Assembly (NCBI RefSeq): GCF_003330725.1
Contig: NZ_CP030840.1
Coordinates: 1,612,001 to 1,676,000, forward strand
Reading direction: 5' to 3'
Length of the DNA: 64,000 nucleotides
Source of the DNA: Acidisarcina polymorpha
GTDB taxonomy: Bacteria > Acidobacteriota > Terriglobia > Terriglobales > Acidobacteriaceae
Shown: one piece after another, positions 1-7,198 of the stretch
Layout of the letters: every line of letters begins with the position of its first letter
Numbering within the stretch: the first letter of the stretch is position 1
Notes under the pieces: model-generated
What the model saw: only the letters and a program-made list of their open reading frames with translations
Databases searched by the model: none
Told to the model about the DNA's origin: nothing
Made by a program: the position numbers and the translations under genes

Positions 1-17
1 GGCCGCATCGCAGCAGC

Positions 18-40
18 AGCCTCCCCTTTAGAAGGAGGCT
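18..40 (-). terminator. Possible hairpin terminator after the methyltransferase-like gene
   Basis: A perfect 7-bp inverted repeat (AGCCTCC at 18-24, GGAGGCT at 34-40) with a 9-nt loop lies about 90 bases past the stop of the minus-strand gene at 128-922. No T-tract follows on either strand, so intrinsic termination is uncertain and it may simply be a transcript-end hairpin. Confidence 0.3.
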
Positions 41-127
41 CATTCGGGAAGATGTTGTCCGGTTCGCCGCCTGACACTGTGGTTTGGGAGAAAAGGTTGC
101 TCTACCACGCGTGCCCGAGCAACCTTG

Positions 128-922
128 TCAGTCCGCGAAATCAGGCTTCTCTCGAACCGGATAACCGAGCAGATACGTGACCGGAAGAAATCCTCGGCGC
201 TCCTCTCCCATGTGCCATTCATAGACTTTCGCCAGCGGCTCTACCAGCTCTTCTAATTCCTGGCGGGAATAGGCGCGCAGGCAGGAAACCATTCCGTCGT
301 AGAAGAGGACGAAGGGGACCACGGGAATCACATAGGTCCAGAACAGCCGCGACCACCGGAATGGCCGGATCGACGGCGCCAGCAGCCATGAAATCGCCGG
401 CAGGAGACAGATAGTTAACATCGTCTTGGGCGAACGGCGAGCCACTTCAAAAGTGCCGAACCCGCGGCGGCATCGCACCGCGTCCTCCAGTACCTCGCGG
501 GCCCGATCCGGGCCAAAGTGATGGAATGACGAGAAAATTGTTCGGAAGCCGCGCAGGTCGGCTGGAATTCGAGTGGCGTCGATGGGTGTTGGTTCGTACT
601 GAAGCATCTGTGTAGTAGCTCTTGCCTGTTCGAATGCGCCCTGATTCGGATACTTGTCAGTAAGCCTCACCAGAATCTGGGAATCTTGTTGCTGCAGATC
701 GAGCTCACGGGCAAGCCTTGGCCAGGGACCGCCTCCGCCCGAGCAAAGATCGAGCACCTCGCGGGTACCGGCGTACTTCATGCTCTGCAGCAGCCGGGCC
801 AGGATCGGTTCATAGGAGTTTCCGAAATTCCAAAGAGACTGCAGGGCATCCGTGACCAGGTCTCGCAGAAAGTTCGGGAACTTTGGGTGATCGTGAATTT
901 CCTGAAGTTCTAAACGGCGCAT
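128..922 (-). CDS. Class I SAM-dependent methyltransferase-like protein
   Basis: 264 residues from the ATG at 922, chosen because GGAAGAG sits 7 bases before it; the open frame continues upstream without a ribosome site. Residues about 55-70 carry a methyltransferase motif I (VLDLCSGGGGPW), and SSFHHF further on resembles the post-IV region, so SAM binding is likely. The C-terminal half is unusual: two hydrophobic stretches (LLPAISWLL and a longer one around YVIPVVPFVLFYDG) suggest membrane association. The substrate cannot be told from sequence. It is transcribed away from the sigma factor gene to its right, with which it shares a short divergent intergenic region. The family call rests on the motif and fold-like pattern only. 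Confidence 0.7.
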   Translation of the reverse strand: MRRLELQEIHDHPKFPNFLRDLVTDALQSLWNFGNSYEPILARLLQSMKYAGTREVLDLCSGGGGPWPRLARELDLQQQDSQILVRLTDKYPNQGAFEQARATTQMLQYEPTPIDATRIPADLRGFRTIFSSFHHFGPDRAREVLEDAVRCRRGFGTFEVARRSPKTMLTICLLPAISWLLAPSIRPFRWSRLFWTYVIPVVPFVLFYDGMVSCLRAYSRQELEELVEPLAKVYEWHMGEERRGFLPVTYLLGYPVREKPDFAD

Positions 923-1078
923 GAATACTCTTCCTTCGAAACTCAGTGTCCTCAGTGTAGATGCGGTGAATGCGGCGAACTGAGGTGCTCGTATCGGGGG
1001 CAGTGCTTGTATCGGGGCCCTGTTTTGGCGGAACATGGGATGAGCGGAACCTTAGCCGAGTTCGTCTTTCTAGCAGCT

Positions 1079-1678
1079 ATGAGTTCCTCAGAAGGACAAA
1101 TCGTTGGCTGGATGCACGTGAATCCTATGGTCGCCGCACCAGCGGACTCTCTCAACGAAGTGGATTCAGGGGAAGCGATAGCAGCGCTTGTCTCCCAATA
1201 TTCCAACACTCTTTACCGCGTTGCCTATTCGATCACCCGCAATTCTGCAGAGGCCGAGGACGCCGTGCAGGAAACATTTCTGCGGGTGCTCCGACACCGG
1301 GAGAAACTTGGGGAGATCCGCGACCACCGGGTGTGGCTGGTGCGAATCACCTGGAACGTGGTGCTTGACCGGAAACGGCGCACCAAGACTCGCCCGGAGA
1401 CAGAAGATATAGCCGATCTGGTGCGAACTCTACCCGCAAACAACCCCACTTCTGAACGAACGGCCATCTCGTCCCAGGAACACGCGCGCATTCTGGCGTT
1501 GATCGATCAGCTTCCCAAGAAGGAGAGAGAGGCGCTGCTGCTTTCCGCCGTAGAGGAGCTCTCGACCGCTCAGGCCGCCGCTGTGCTTAACACGAGCGAG
1601 TCGTCCGTACGTTCCCGAATCTTTCGCGCTCGTCATCAACTTGCCGCTCTGCTCGACAAAGAAAGGATCGCTCGATGA
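1079..1678 (+). CDS. ECF-type RNA polymerase sigma factor
   Basis: About 199 residues from the ATG at 1079; the start is uncertain because ATGs at 1040 and 1112 are in frame and no strong ribosome site decides. Region 2 is clear (LVSQYSNTLYRVAYSITRN followed by AEDAVQETFLRVLRH), and region 4 follows (LIDQLPKKEREALLL, then an HTH with AAVLNTSESSVRSRIFRARHQL). Spacing and length fit extracytoplasmic-function sigma factors, which direct RNA polymerase to stress or envelope promoters. The stop overlaps the start of the next gene by four bases (ATGA), so the two are translationally coupled, the usual arrangement of an ECF sigma factor with its anti-sigma factor. Confidence 0.93.
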   Translation: MSSSEGQIVGWMHVNPMVAAPADSLNEVDSGEAIAALVSQYSNTLYRVAYSITRNSAEAEDAVQETFLRVLRHREKLGEIRDHRVWLVRITWNVVLDRKRRTKTRPETEDIADLVRTLPANNPTSERTAISSQEHARILALIDQLPKKEREALLLSAVEELSTAQAAAVLNTSESSVRSRIFRARHQLAALLDKERIAR

Positions 1679-2181
1679 AAACGAGGCCATCCATACAATC
1701 TCAAAGCCCTCAATCTCAAACTTCTCCGGAGCGTTATTCAGCCGAAATCGATGCCGCTCTCCGGGTTTACGCTCACGCAGCTCCCCCGAGCGGTCTGGAG
1801 GCGAGCGTCAAAGCGAGAATCTCCGCGGCTTGCGGCGAGAGTCTGCGCGGAAAGCGAGTACCCACCATGGTTTTGCTGCGCCGTTTTTCCGTGGGTGCTC
1901 TAGCAACCGCCGCGGCCGCTCTTATGGTTGTCGGCACTCTCCAGCATTCAGAGCGCCGTCTTCCACCCCGGTTAGCGGTCCATCCTGCTCAAAGTGGAGG
2001 CTCGATCACCTCAGGAAGCATTCACGTGCCAACTCGCTCGATGCCCGATCAAGCGACGATTGATCCAGCGACCCCACGCACACCGCCGCATAGCCGGGCG
2101 ACGCTCTCTCGCACCCCGAGTCGCCATCCTGCGGGATCGGCGGTGCCGCGCTCGCCCTATCCAGCCGAAAAGCAACAATAA
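1675..2181 (+). CDS. Putative anti-sigma factor / single-span membrane protein
   Basis: 168 residues, beginning at the ATG that overlaps the sigma factor stop. Residues 1-60 are soluble and partly helical (ERYSAEIDAALRVYAHAAPPSGLEASVKARI), residues about 69-86 form one hydrophobic segment (FSVGALATAAAALMVVGTL), and the rest is Pro/Ser/Thr/Arg-rich and probably disordered in the periplasm. The position suggests it restrains the ECF sigma factor at the membrane. It lacks the HxxxCxxC zinc motif of the classical anti-sigma domain, so the function is inferred from context alone. Confidence 0.55.
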   Translation: MKTRPSIQSQSPQSQTSPERYSAEIDAALRVYAHAAPPSGLEASVKARISAACGESLRGKRVPTMVLLRRFSVGALATAAAALMVVGTLQHSERRLPPRLAVHPAQSGGSITSGSIHVPTRSMPDQATIDPATPRTPPHSRATLSRTPSRHPAGSAVPRSPYPAEKQQ

Positions 2182-2228
2182 ATGCTGCGCTTCAGAGGGC
2201 TGCGCTTCGATTCGAAACTGAGAGTACA

Positions 2229-2597
2229 TTAGCGCTCGACCCGAGGACTCCTCGTGCTGTCTGGAGTCAAAGCGGAAAACAGCATTTGCAGCAATGCCAA
2301 GACGATCGCCCCAATGAACGCCGCGCCAAAGGTCGTGACGTAGAATCCCGCGACCACTCCACTGGCCAGCTTCAGGATGAAGGCGTTGATCACCAGGAAG
2401 AATAGGCCCAGGGTGAGGATGCCTAGTGGCAGGGTAATCAACTTCAGAAAGAACCCCAGCGTGGCGTTCAACAATCCAATCACAATAACGGCAATCAGCG
2501 CCGCCCCCAGCGTGTTGACCTGGAAGCCGGGCACAATCCGCGATACGATCAGGAGCGCAATCGCATTTAGAATCCAATGAAGAAGCAGACGGAGCAT
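2229..2597 (-). CDS. Phage holin family (DUF360-type) small membrane protein
   Basis: 122 residues from the ATG at 2597, with AAAGGA 8 bases upstream. Four hydrophobic helices fill nearly the whole protein (LLLHWILNAIALLIV, AALIAVIVIGLLNATLGFFL, LGILTLGLFFLVINAFIL, AAFIGAIVLALLQMLF). The motif GLLNATLGFFLKLITLPLGILTLGLF is, in pieces, characteristic of the Phage_holin_4_2/YvlD-like family. Despite the family name these proteins are common chromosomal genes of unknown role, sometimes tied to envelope stress. No phage genes are nearby. It converges on the putative anti-sigma gene. Confidence 0.85.
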   Translation of the reverse strand: MLRLLLHWILNAIALLIVSRIVPGFQVNTLGAALIAVIVIGLLNATLGFFLKLITLPLGILTLGLFFLVINAFILKLASGVVAGFYVTTFGAAFIGAIVLALLQMLFSALTPDSTRSPRVER

Positions 2598-2822
2598 GGG
2601 TATAGTTCCTTTCTCGGCACGCGCTTCGTGGTCCCATCCGGTCTCTCCATTCGGGGCCACGAAGCGTCTAAACGTTATCCAGGTACTCTAGCAGTTAGTC
2701 CACTTTCGAAGTACGTTCTGGGCGAAGCGTCGTTGTCAGCCTGCTGTTTGGCAGAAAGATCCGTCTCTTAGCGAGGCGCTGGCATTACGAAACGCTTACC
2801 CGGAACTGATAAGACTAGTTGA

Positions 2823-3686
2823 ATGAACATACGTCTTCTCTCCACGTTTCTGGCAGGATCTCTGGCTGCAACTACCCTGCTGCCGGCGCAGCAACACGCT
2901 GCGGCGCCGTCGGCGCCGGATGGTTCGATTCCTGATATCAAGACGCTTATGTTGCAGGTACAAGCGCACCAGCGTCAGTTGGATCAAGTCCGCGAAAACT
3001 ATACGTTCCGAGAGGTTATGCAGACTGATGATCTCGATTCAAATGGCCAGGTTAAGAAGACCGAGACCGAAGAATACGAGGTCTTCTATGTCAACAGTCA
3101 TCATATTCAGAGACTCGTCAAGAAAAACGGAAAGCAGCTCAGCGCCGATGAGCAGAAGAAGGAACAGGATCGAGTTACTAAGGAGGTCGAAAAGGCCACG
3201 AAGCTGGAGCCCGGCAAGTCTTTGAATGCCGATCAAATCTCCATCACTCGCATTCTTGCCATCATGAAGGTTTCCAATCCGCGCCGAGTTGCGCTCAACG
3301 GACGCCCGACCATCGCCTTCGATTTCGTAGGCGATCCGCATGCCCAGACCCATGGCATGGCTGAGGATGCTTCCAAGAAGATCGCCGGCACCCTGTGGGT
3401 GGACGAGAAGGACAGAGAGGTCGCCAAACTGACCGTTCACTTTGACGACAACTTTCACGTTGGAGCGGGTATTGTCGCCACCGTGCAAAAAGGCTCCTCC
3501 TTTGAATTCGAGCAAGCGATCGTCAATAACGAGCTGTGGCTCCCGACCTCCGGGGAAGCGCATCTGACCGCCCGTGTTCTGCTGGTCAAAGGCTACCGGC
3601 AGAATATGCACTTCAGAGACAGCGATTATCAGCGCTTCCACACCGACGCAAGCCAGCAAGCAGGAGCAACCATCCATACCCCGTAG
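2823..3686 (+). CDS. Secreted hypothetical protein
   Basis: 287 residues starting at an ATG; residues 1-22 form a Sec signal peptide (MNIRLLSTFLAGSLAATTLLPAQ). The mature part is beta-rich and charged, with a coiled stretch near 110-130 (SADEQKKEQDRVTKEVEKA) and segments such as IAGTLWVDEKDREVAKLTVHF and ELWLPTSGEAHL. The latter resemble the beta-strand pattern of LolA/LolB-like or outer-membrane-lipoprotein-sorting folds seen in many acidobacterial secreted proteins. I do not recognise a named family and no catalytic motif is visible. It stands alone between the holin-family gene and the MgtC-type gene. Confidence 0.75.
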   Translation: MNIRLLSTFLAGSLAATTLLPAQQHAAAPSAPDGSIPDIKTLMLQVQAHQRQLDQVRENYTFREVMQTDDLDSNGQVKKTETEEYEVFYVNSHHIQRLVKKNGKQLSADEQKKEQDRVTKEVEKATKLEPGKSLNADQISITRILAIMKVSNPRRVALNGRPTIAFDFVGDPHAQTHGMAEDASKKIAGTLWVDEKDREVAKLTVHFDDNFHVGAGIVATVQKGSSFEFEQAIVNNELWLPTSGEAHLTARVLLVKGYRQNMHFRDSDYQRFHTDASQQAGATIHTP

Positions 3687-3820
3687 ATCGATCCCGATCT
3701 CAGCTCTATGAATCAATCACCACGGACCTGCCGATCTTTGAAGCCCCACAAAATACCCCGGAATAACCTTCCTTAAGGCACAATGGGAAGGGTTGACCCG
3801 GTGAGCCGACCTGATTGCCC

Positions 3821-4555
3821 ATGAGAGACCCTTGGCTCTACTGGTGGACGGACTCCGTTCCCCTGCTCCACCAAAGCACCTTTCCCCGGCTGCTGCTGGC
3901 GCTCTGTCTCGGCGCGATCATTGGCGCGGAACGCCAATGGCGGCAGCGTGCCGCCGGCCTGCGCACCAACACCCTGGTTTGCTTCGGCGCGGCCGCATTC
4001 GTCGACCTCGGTTCTACGGTCGCACCCGGGAGCACCCAGATCATCGCCTACGTCGTCTCCGGGGTGGGTTTCCTGGGCGCTGGCGCCATCATGAAAGACG
4101 GCGGCAATGTGCGCGGACTGAACACCGCGGCGACGCTATGGTGCTCGGCAGCGGTTGGAGCCTGTGCTGGCGCGGGCGAGATGCTCGACGCTTGTTTTGT
4201 GACGGCGATGCTGATTGGCATCAATATCGCCATGCGCCCGCTCTCTCGTTCCATTGACCGCCGTTCGCTGGCGGCACTCGACACCCACGTCCTTTATCGG
4301 CTGCGTTTGCTTTGCCCCGCCGAACACCAGGTCGACGCCGAATTCCAGTTGACCCGGGCCATCGCTGCGCGCTCCCTGGCGCTGCGCGATTTGCGAGCCG
4401 AGCCCGTCGACGAGACGGATACCTTTATCGTGCAGGCCCTCGTCGAGTCTTCCACCCGCGATCCGCTCCTGCTGAATAAGGTGGCCGACGAGATGCGAGC
4501 CTTTCCGTGGATCAACTCGATCGATTGGACGGAAACTGAATCGGAGACGGAATAA
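3821..4555 (+). CDS. MgtC/SapB family membrane protein
   Basis: 244 residues from the ATG at 3821; a TTG two codons earlier is an alternative. The N-terminal 140 residues match the MgtC family: RLLLALCLGAIIGAERQWRQRAAGLRTNTLVC, in pieces, then GVGFLGAGAIMKDGGNVRGLNTAATLWCSAAVG, again in pieces, giving four to five membrane helices with the conserved GAERQ and RGLNTAA signatures. Residues 150-244 form a soluble domain with an ACT-like alternation. MgtC proteins are linked to growth under low magnesium and, in pathogens, to inhibition of the F1Fo ATP synthase; the role in a soil bacterium is unknown. Downstream it converges on the flippase gene. Confidence 0.9.
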   Translation: MRDPWLYWWTDSVPLLHQSTFPRLLLALCLGAIIGAERQWRQRAAGLRTNTLVCFGAAAFVDLGSTVAPGSTQIIAYVVSGVGFLGAGAIMKDGGNVRGLNTAATLWCSAAVGACAGAGEMLDACFVTAMLIGINIAMRPLSRSIDRRSLAALDTHVLYRLRLLCPAEHQVDAEFQLTRAIAARSLALRDLRAEPVDETDTFIVQALVESSTRDPLLLNKVADEMRAFPWINSIDWTETESETE

Positions 4556-4630
4556 GGCTGGAACAGAGCAGCAGTAGATTCAAATTCCTCTGGCGTCGCT
4601 TATCGGGAAAGAGCTGCTCGTCGGATTGCC

Positions 4631-5935
4631 TTAAAGTTTGCGACTACCCTCCTGGGTGCCCGCGACGAGAATCCCGGCGGCAAACCGGCACATCAAGGCG
4701 AGCGCCGAGCAATTCAGTACCGCCAGCATGCCGTCTGTCCAGAGGCTCGACCATGCAGCGCCAAGCCATCCGTGGCTGGGGATCAGCCAGAGATTGAGGG
4801 CGACATTCAAAATGACAGCCAATACCTGAGACACTGTTCGGTATTTCTGTAAGCCGCTGCCGGTCATCGCGCTTCCCGTCATCTGGTGAATGCTGCGAAA
4901 CACCGGAATGATGCATAGCCATCGCAGGGCCAGGACAGTCTCGCGGAAGCCCTGGCCGACCAGGTGAGGCACCAACGGCGCAGTGAGGAAAATGGCGGCC
5001 ATGGCCAACAGTCCGAGCGGAATCGTTCTCTTCAGGAGTTTGGCGGCAAGCTCCGCCGATCCCGCAATGCCGATGAGGCCTCGTTTGAAGAAGCGGGGCA
5101 TGGCCGCCTCCCGGATTGCAACGACGGGAATCGTGGCAACATCGACGATCCGATAGGCCATGGTGTAAATGCCATTGGCTACGTTCATTCCGTAGTGACT
5201 CAGCATGGTTTTGTCGATATCGTTGTACGCCGTCGAGGTGGAGGTCGCGAACGAGTACCCTAAGCCCTCCGGCAAGTCATGCTTCATCTGCGTCAAGTGA
5301 AATGCTGGCCTTCCGAATCTCCAAGTGACCGTGACAACGCCGGCTAGAGTGGCCGCCATCGAAACCATGACGGTTGCAATGGACCACTGGTAGGCCGAGG
5401 CGTGATGAAGCATGACCAACATCCCCGCGGCTGCGAGTGTGCGGGCAAAGTTAGTCGCCAGGTTCAGGAAAGCTGTAATTCGAAGTTGTTCGAACGTCTG
5501 GAAGACCCGCGCCGCGGCGAAGGTGAGTTGATTGCAGAAGCAGTTTGCCACTGCTCCCAGCAACAGGATCGGTCGCGAGCCGGCACCGATCAGGTGCCCG
5601 GAGATCAGCGCGAGTCCAGCAATGATCGCGACACTGACCGTCGTCGTCGTGAATAGAATATTTCCCCAGTAGACGGCGTATCTCTGCCGATCGGCGCTCA
5701 CATAACGGAGGAAGACGGTTCCCGAACCCATCGAACTGTATTGTCCGATGATATTCGTGAGCGCGAATGCACCAGCGTATAAGCCATATTCATAAGGCCC
5801 GAGCAATCGGGCGATCAAGATGAAATAGGCCGATTGCAGCAGAAATCCGCTTCCCTGTCCAAGCACCATCCAACCGGCGTTGCGAGCCAGTGGGCTCGTC
5901 CGAATGCTTCTTAGCTCGCGCCTAATCGAGAACAT
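4631..5935 (-). CDS. Polysaccharide flippase (oligosaccharide flippase family, Wzx-like)
   Basis: 434 residues from the ATG at 5935; the open frame reaches a TTG at 5992 but without a ribosome site. About 12 hydrophobic helices span the protein, beginning with NAGWMVLGQGSGFLLQSAYFILIARLLGPYEYGLYAGAF (split here only as a description), the typical first two helices of MATE/PST-type exporters. These proteins move lipid-linked oligosaccharide units across the inner membrane. It lies downstream of the Wza- and Wzc-type genes on the same strand but beyond a terminator-like hairpin, so it may have its own promoter in 5936-6198. Confidence 0.88.
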   Translation of the reverse strand: MFSIRRELRSIRTSPLARNAGWMVLGQGSGFLLQSAYFILIARLLGPYEYGLYAGAFALTNIIGQYSSMGSGTVFLRYVSADRQRYAVYWGNILFTTTTVSVAIIAGLALISGHLIGAGSRPILLLGAVANCFCNQLTFAAARVFQTFEQLRITAFLNLATNFARTLAAAGMLVMLHHASAYQWSIATVMVSMAATLAGVVTVTWRFGRPAFHLTQMKHDLPEGLGYSFATSTSTAYNDIDKTMLSHYGMNVANGIYTMAYRIVDVATIPVVAIREAAMPRFFKRGLIGIAGSAELAAKLLKRTIPLGLLAMAAIFLTAPLVPHLVGQGFRETVLALRWLCIIPVFRSIHQMTGSAMTGSGLQKYRTVSQVLAVILNVALNLWLIPSHGWLGAAWSSLWTDGMLAVLNCSALALMCRFAAGILVAGTQEGSRKL

Positions 5936-6198
5936 GGACACCGGTACGGCGTCTTCGGGAAGTGGCCTGAACGGCAACGGTCCGAACGACAACTACGGAG
6001 GGCATCATCGTCGCGCGAGTACAGGAACAGTCGGAATCACTAGAGGCTCTAGGCAGAAGACGCCTTGGTAGGAGGGGGAGGATAAGCGATCATATCGCTT
6101 TCTTTAAATCAGCGCGTCCGCAAATCAGCAAGGCTAATCACGGTGGTGGAATCAAGGTCCTTCCACGCAGCGAAGAAGGATGGGCTCAGACAAAGAAA

Positions 6199-6239
6199 AG
6201 CGCCCCGCCATCCTGAAGGACGTGGGGCGCTATTTTTCT
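6199..6239. terminator. Bidirectional intrinsic terminator after the Wza/Wzc genes
   Basis: A perfect 8-bp stem (AGCGCCCC at 6199-6206, GGGGCGCT at 6224-6231) has a T-rich run on both sides: ATTTTTCT follows on the plus strand, and the minus strand reads TTTTCTTTG after the stem. It lies about 55 bases past the stop of the Wza-type gene and separates it from the flippase gene, so it most likely ends the minus-strand exopolysaccharide transcript. Confidence 0.85.
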
Positions 6240-6292
6240 AAGAATCGCTCGGCTTCGAGTAACCGGAGTCAACTCAATGTACAGCCTAAGAC

Positions 6293-7198
6293 TTAGGGCA
6301 CGGCATAAACAGCAGCCGAACTGGCCCCGGCCAGGATCGAACTTCCGCTTACAGCGATGTTTTTGAGGTAGCTGAACGGCACATAGAGGATGTCCTCCGG
6401 CTCCAACATGATGTCCGGAATCTTGCCCTTCTGCATATCGCTCAACTGGATGTGGGTTTCCGTATAGCCGTCGGCGGTCCTGCGAATCAACCGGGCCGCA
6501 GCGGGGCGAGCAGTCGGAGGAGTTCCTCCGGCAAGCGCCAGCATCTGCAGCAGCGATAACTGAGAGCGGTTGTTGTTCATGGTATATCCGCCGGGCCTGC
6601 CCACGTCTCCGAGCGCGTAGACCAGACTCGCCTTCGGCACCATTACCTTGTCGCCCGGATGTACCAGGATGGAATGATTGAACGCTTCTTCAGGGTTATT
6701 GGAGACGAAATACTGGACGCGCTCTCCGGTGCCATGGCGCTCGATGGTGACATGCCGGTTGGCTAACTCTTGCAGCCCTCCAGCCATGCTGAGCACGTCC
6801 ATTACCGGGCGCGAAGTGTCGATCTGATAAGAGCCTGGGTGAGCGACCTCGCCAATCACCAACACTCCCTGGGTGGCATATTGTTCGATCGTTACCGTCA
6901 CCTGCGGGTGCTTCATGTACTCTTTTTGCTGCAACTGGGTCTCAACCGTGCGCGCCGCACCTTCCGGAGTCAGACCTGCAACGTGGACGTTCCCCAGGAA
7001 GATCAGCGGGACATTTCCGTCATCTGTCACACGCGCGTGCTGATCCATCTCAGGGGTATCGAATACCTGGACGTGCAGCATGTCACCAGGACCGATCAAG
7101 ATGCTCTCTGCCGAGCCCGAAGCCGTCGCAGATGAGGTCTGCGCAAGCGCTGAAGCGGTTAGAACCAGAGCCAGAAATTGTAGCTTAAGAAATCTCAC
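6293..7198 (-). CDS. Polysaccharide export outer membrane protein (Wza/SLBB family)
   Basis: 301 residues from a GTG at 7198. This start is chosen because GGGAGG lies 6 bases upstream and the next residues form a signal peptide (RFLKLQFLALVLTASALAQ). The gene therefore begins 14 bases inside the end of the Wzc-type gene. After the signal come the Poly_export domain (ILIGPGDMLHVQVFDTPEM, residues about 32-110) and two SLBB segments (GVLVIGEVAHPGSYQI and LVYALGDVGRPGGYTM). Wza-type proteins form the outer membrane channel for exopolysaccharide and work with the co-transcribed Wzc-type kinase. No lipobox cysteine is present after the signal, unlike E. coli Wza. Confidence 0.93.
   Translation of the reverse strand: MRFLKLQFLALVLTASALAQTSSATASGSAESILIGPGDMLHVQVFDTPEMDQHARVTDDGNVPLIFLGNVHVAGLTPEGAARTVETQLQQKEYMKHPQVTVTIEQYATQGVLVIGEVAHPGSYQIDTSRPVMDVLSMAGGLQELANRHVTIERHGTGERVQYFVSNNPEEAFNHSILVHPGDKVMVPKASLVYALGDVGRPGGYTMNNNRSQLSLLQMLALAGGTPPTARPAAARLIRRTADGYTETHIQLSDMQKGKIPDIMLEPEDILYVPFSYLKNIAVSGSSILAGASSAAVYAVP

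Noticed and set aside
2229-2597. Phage holin name as a sign of a prophage
   Set aside because: No integrase, capsid, tail or lysis gene is nearby and this membrane family is common on chromosomes.
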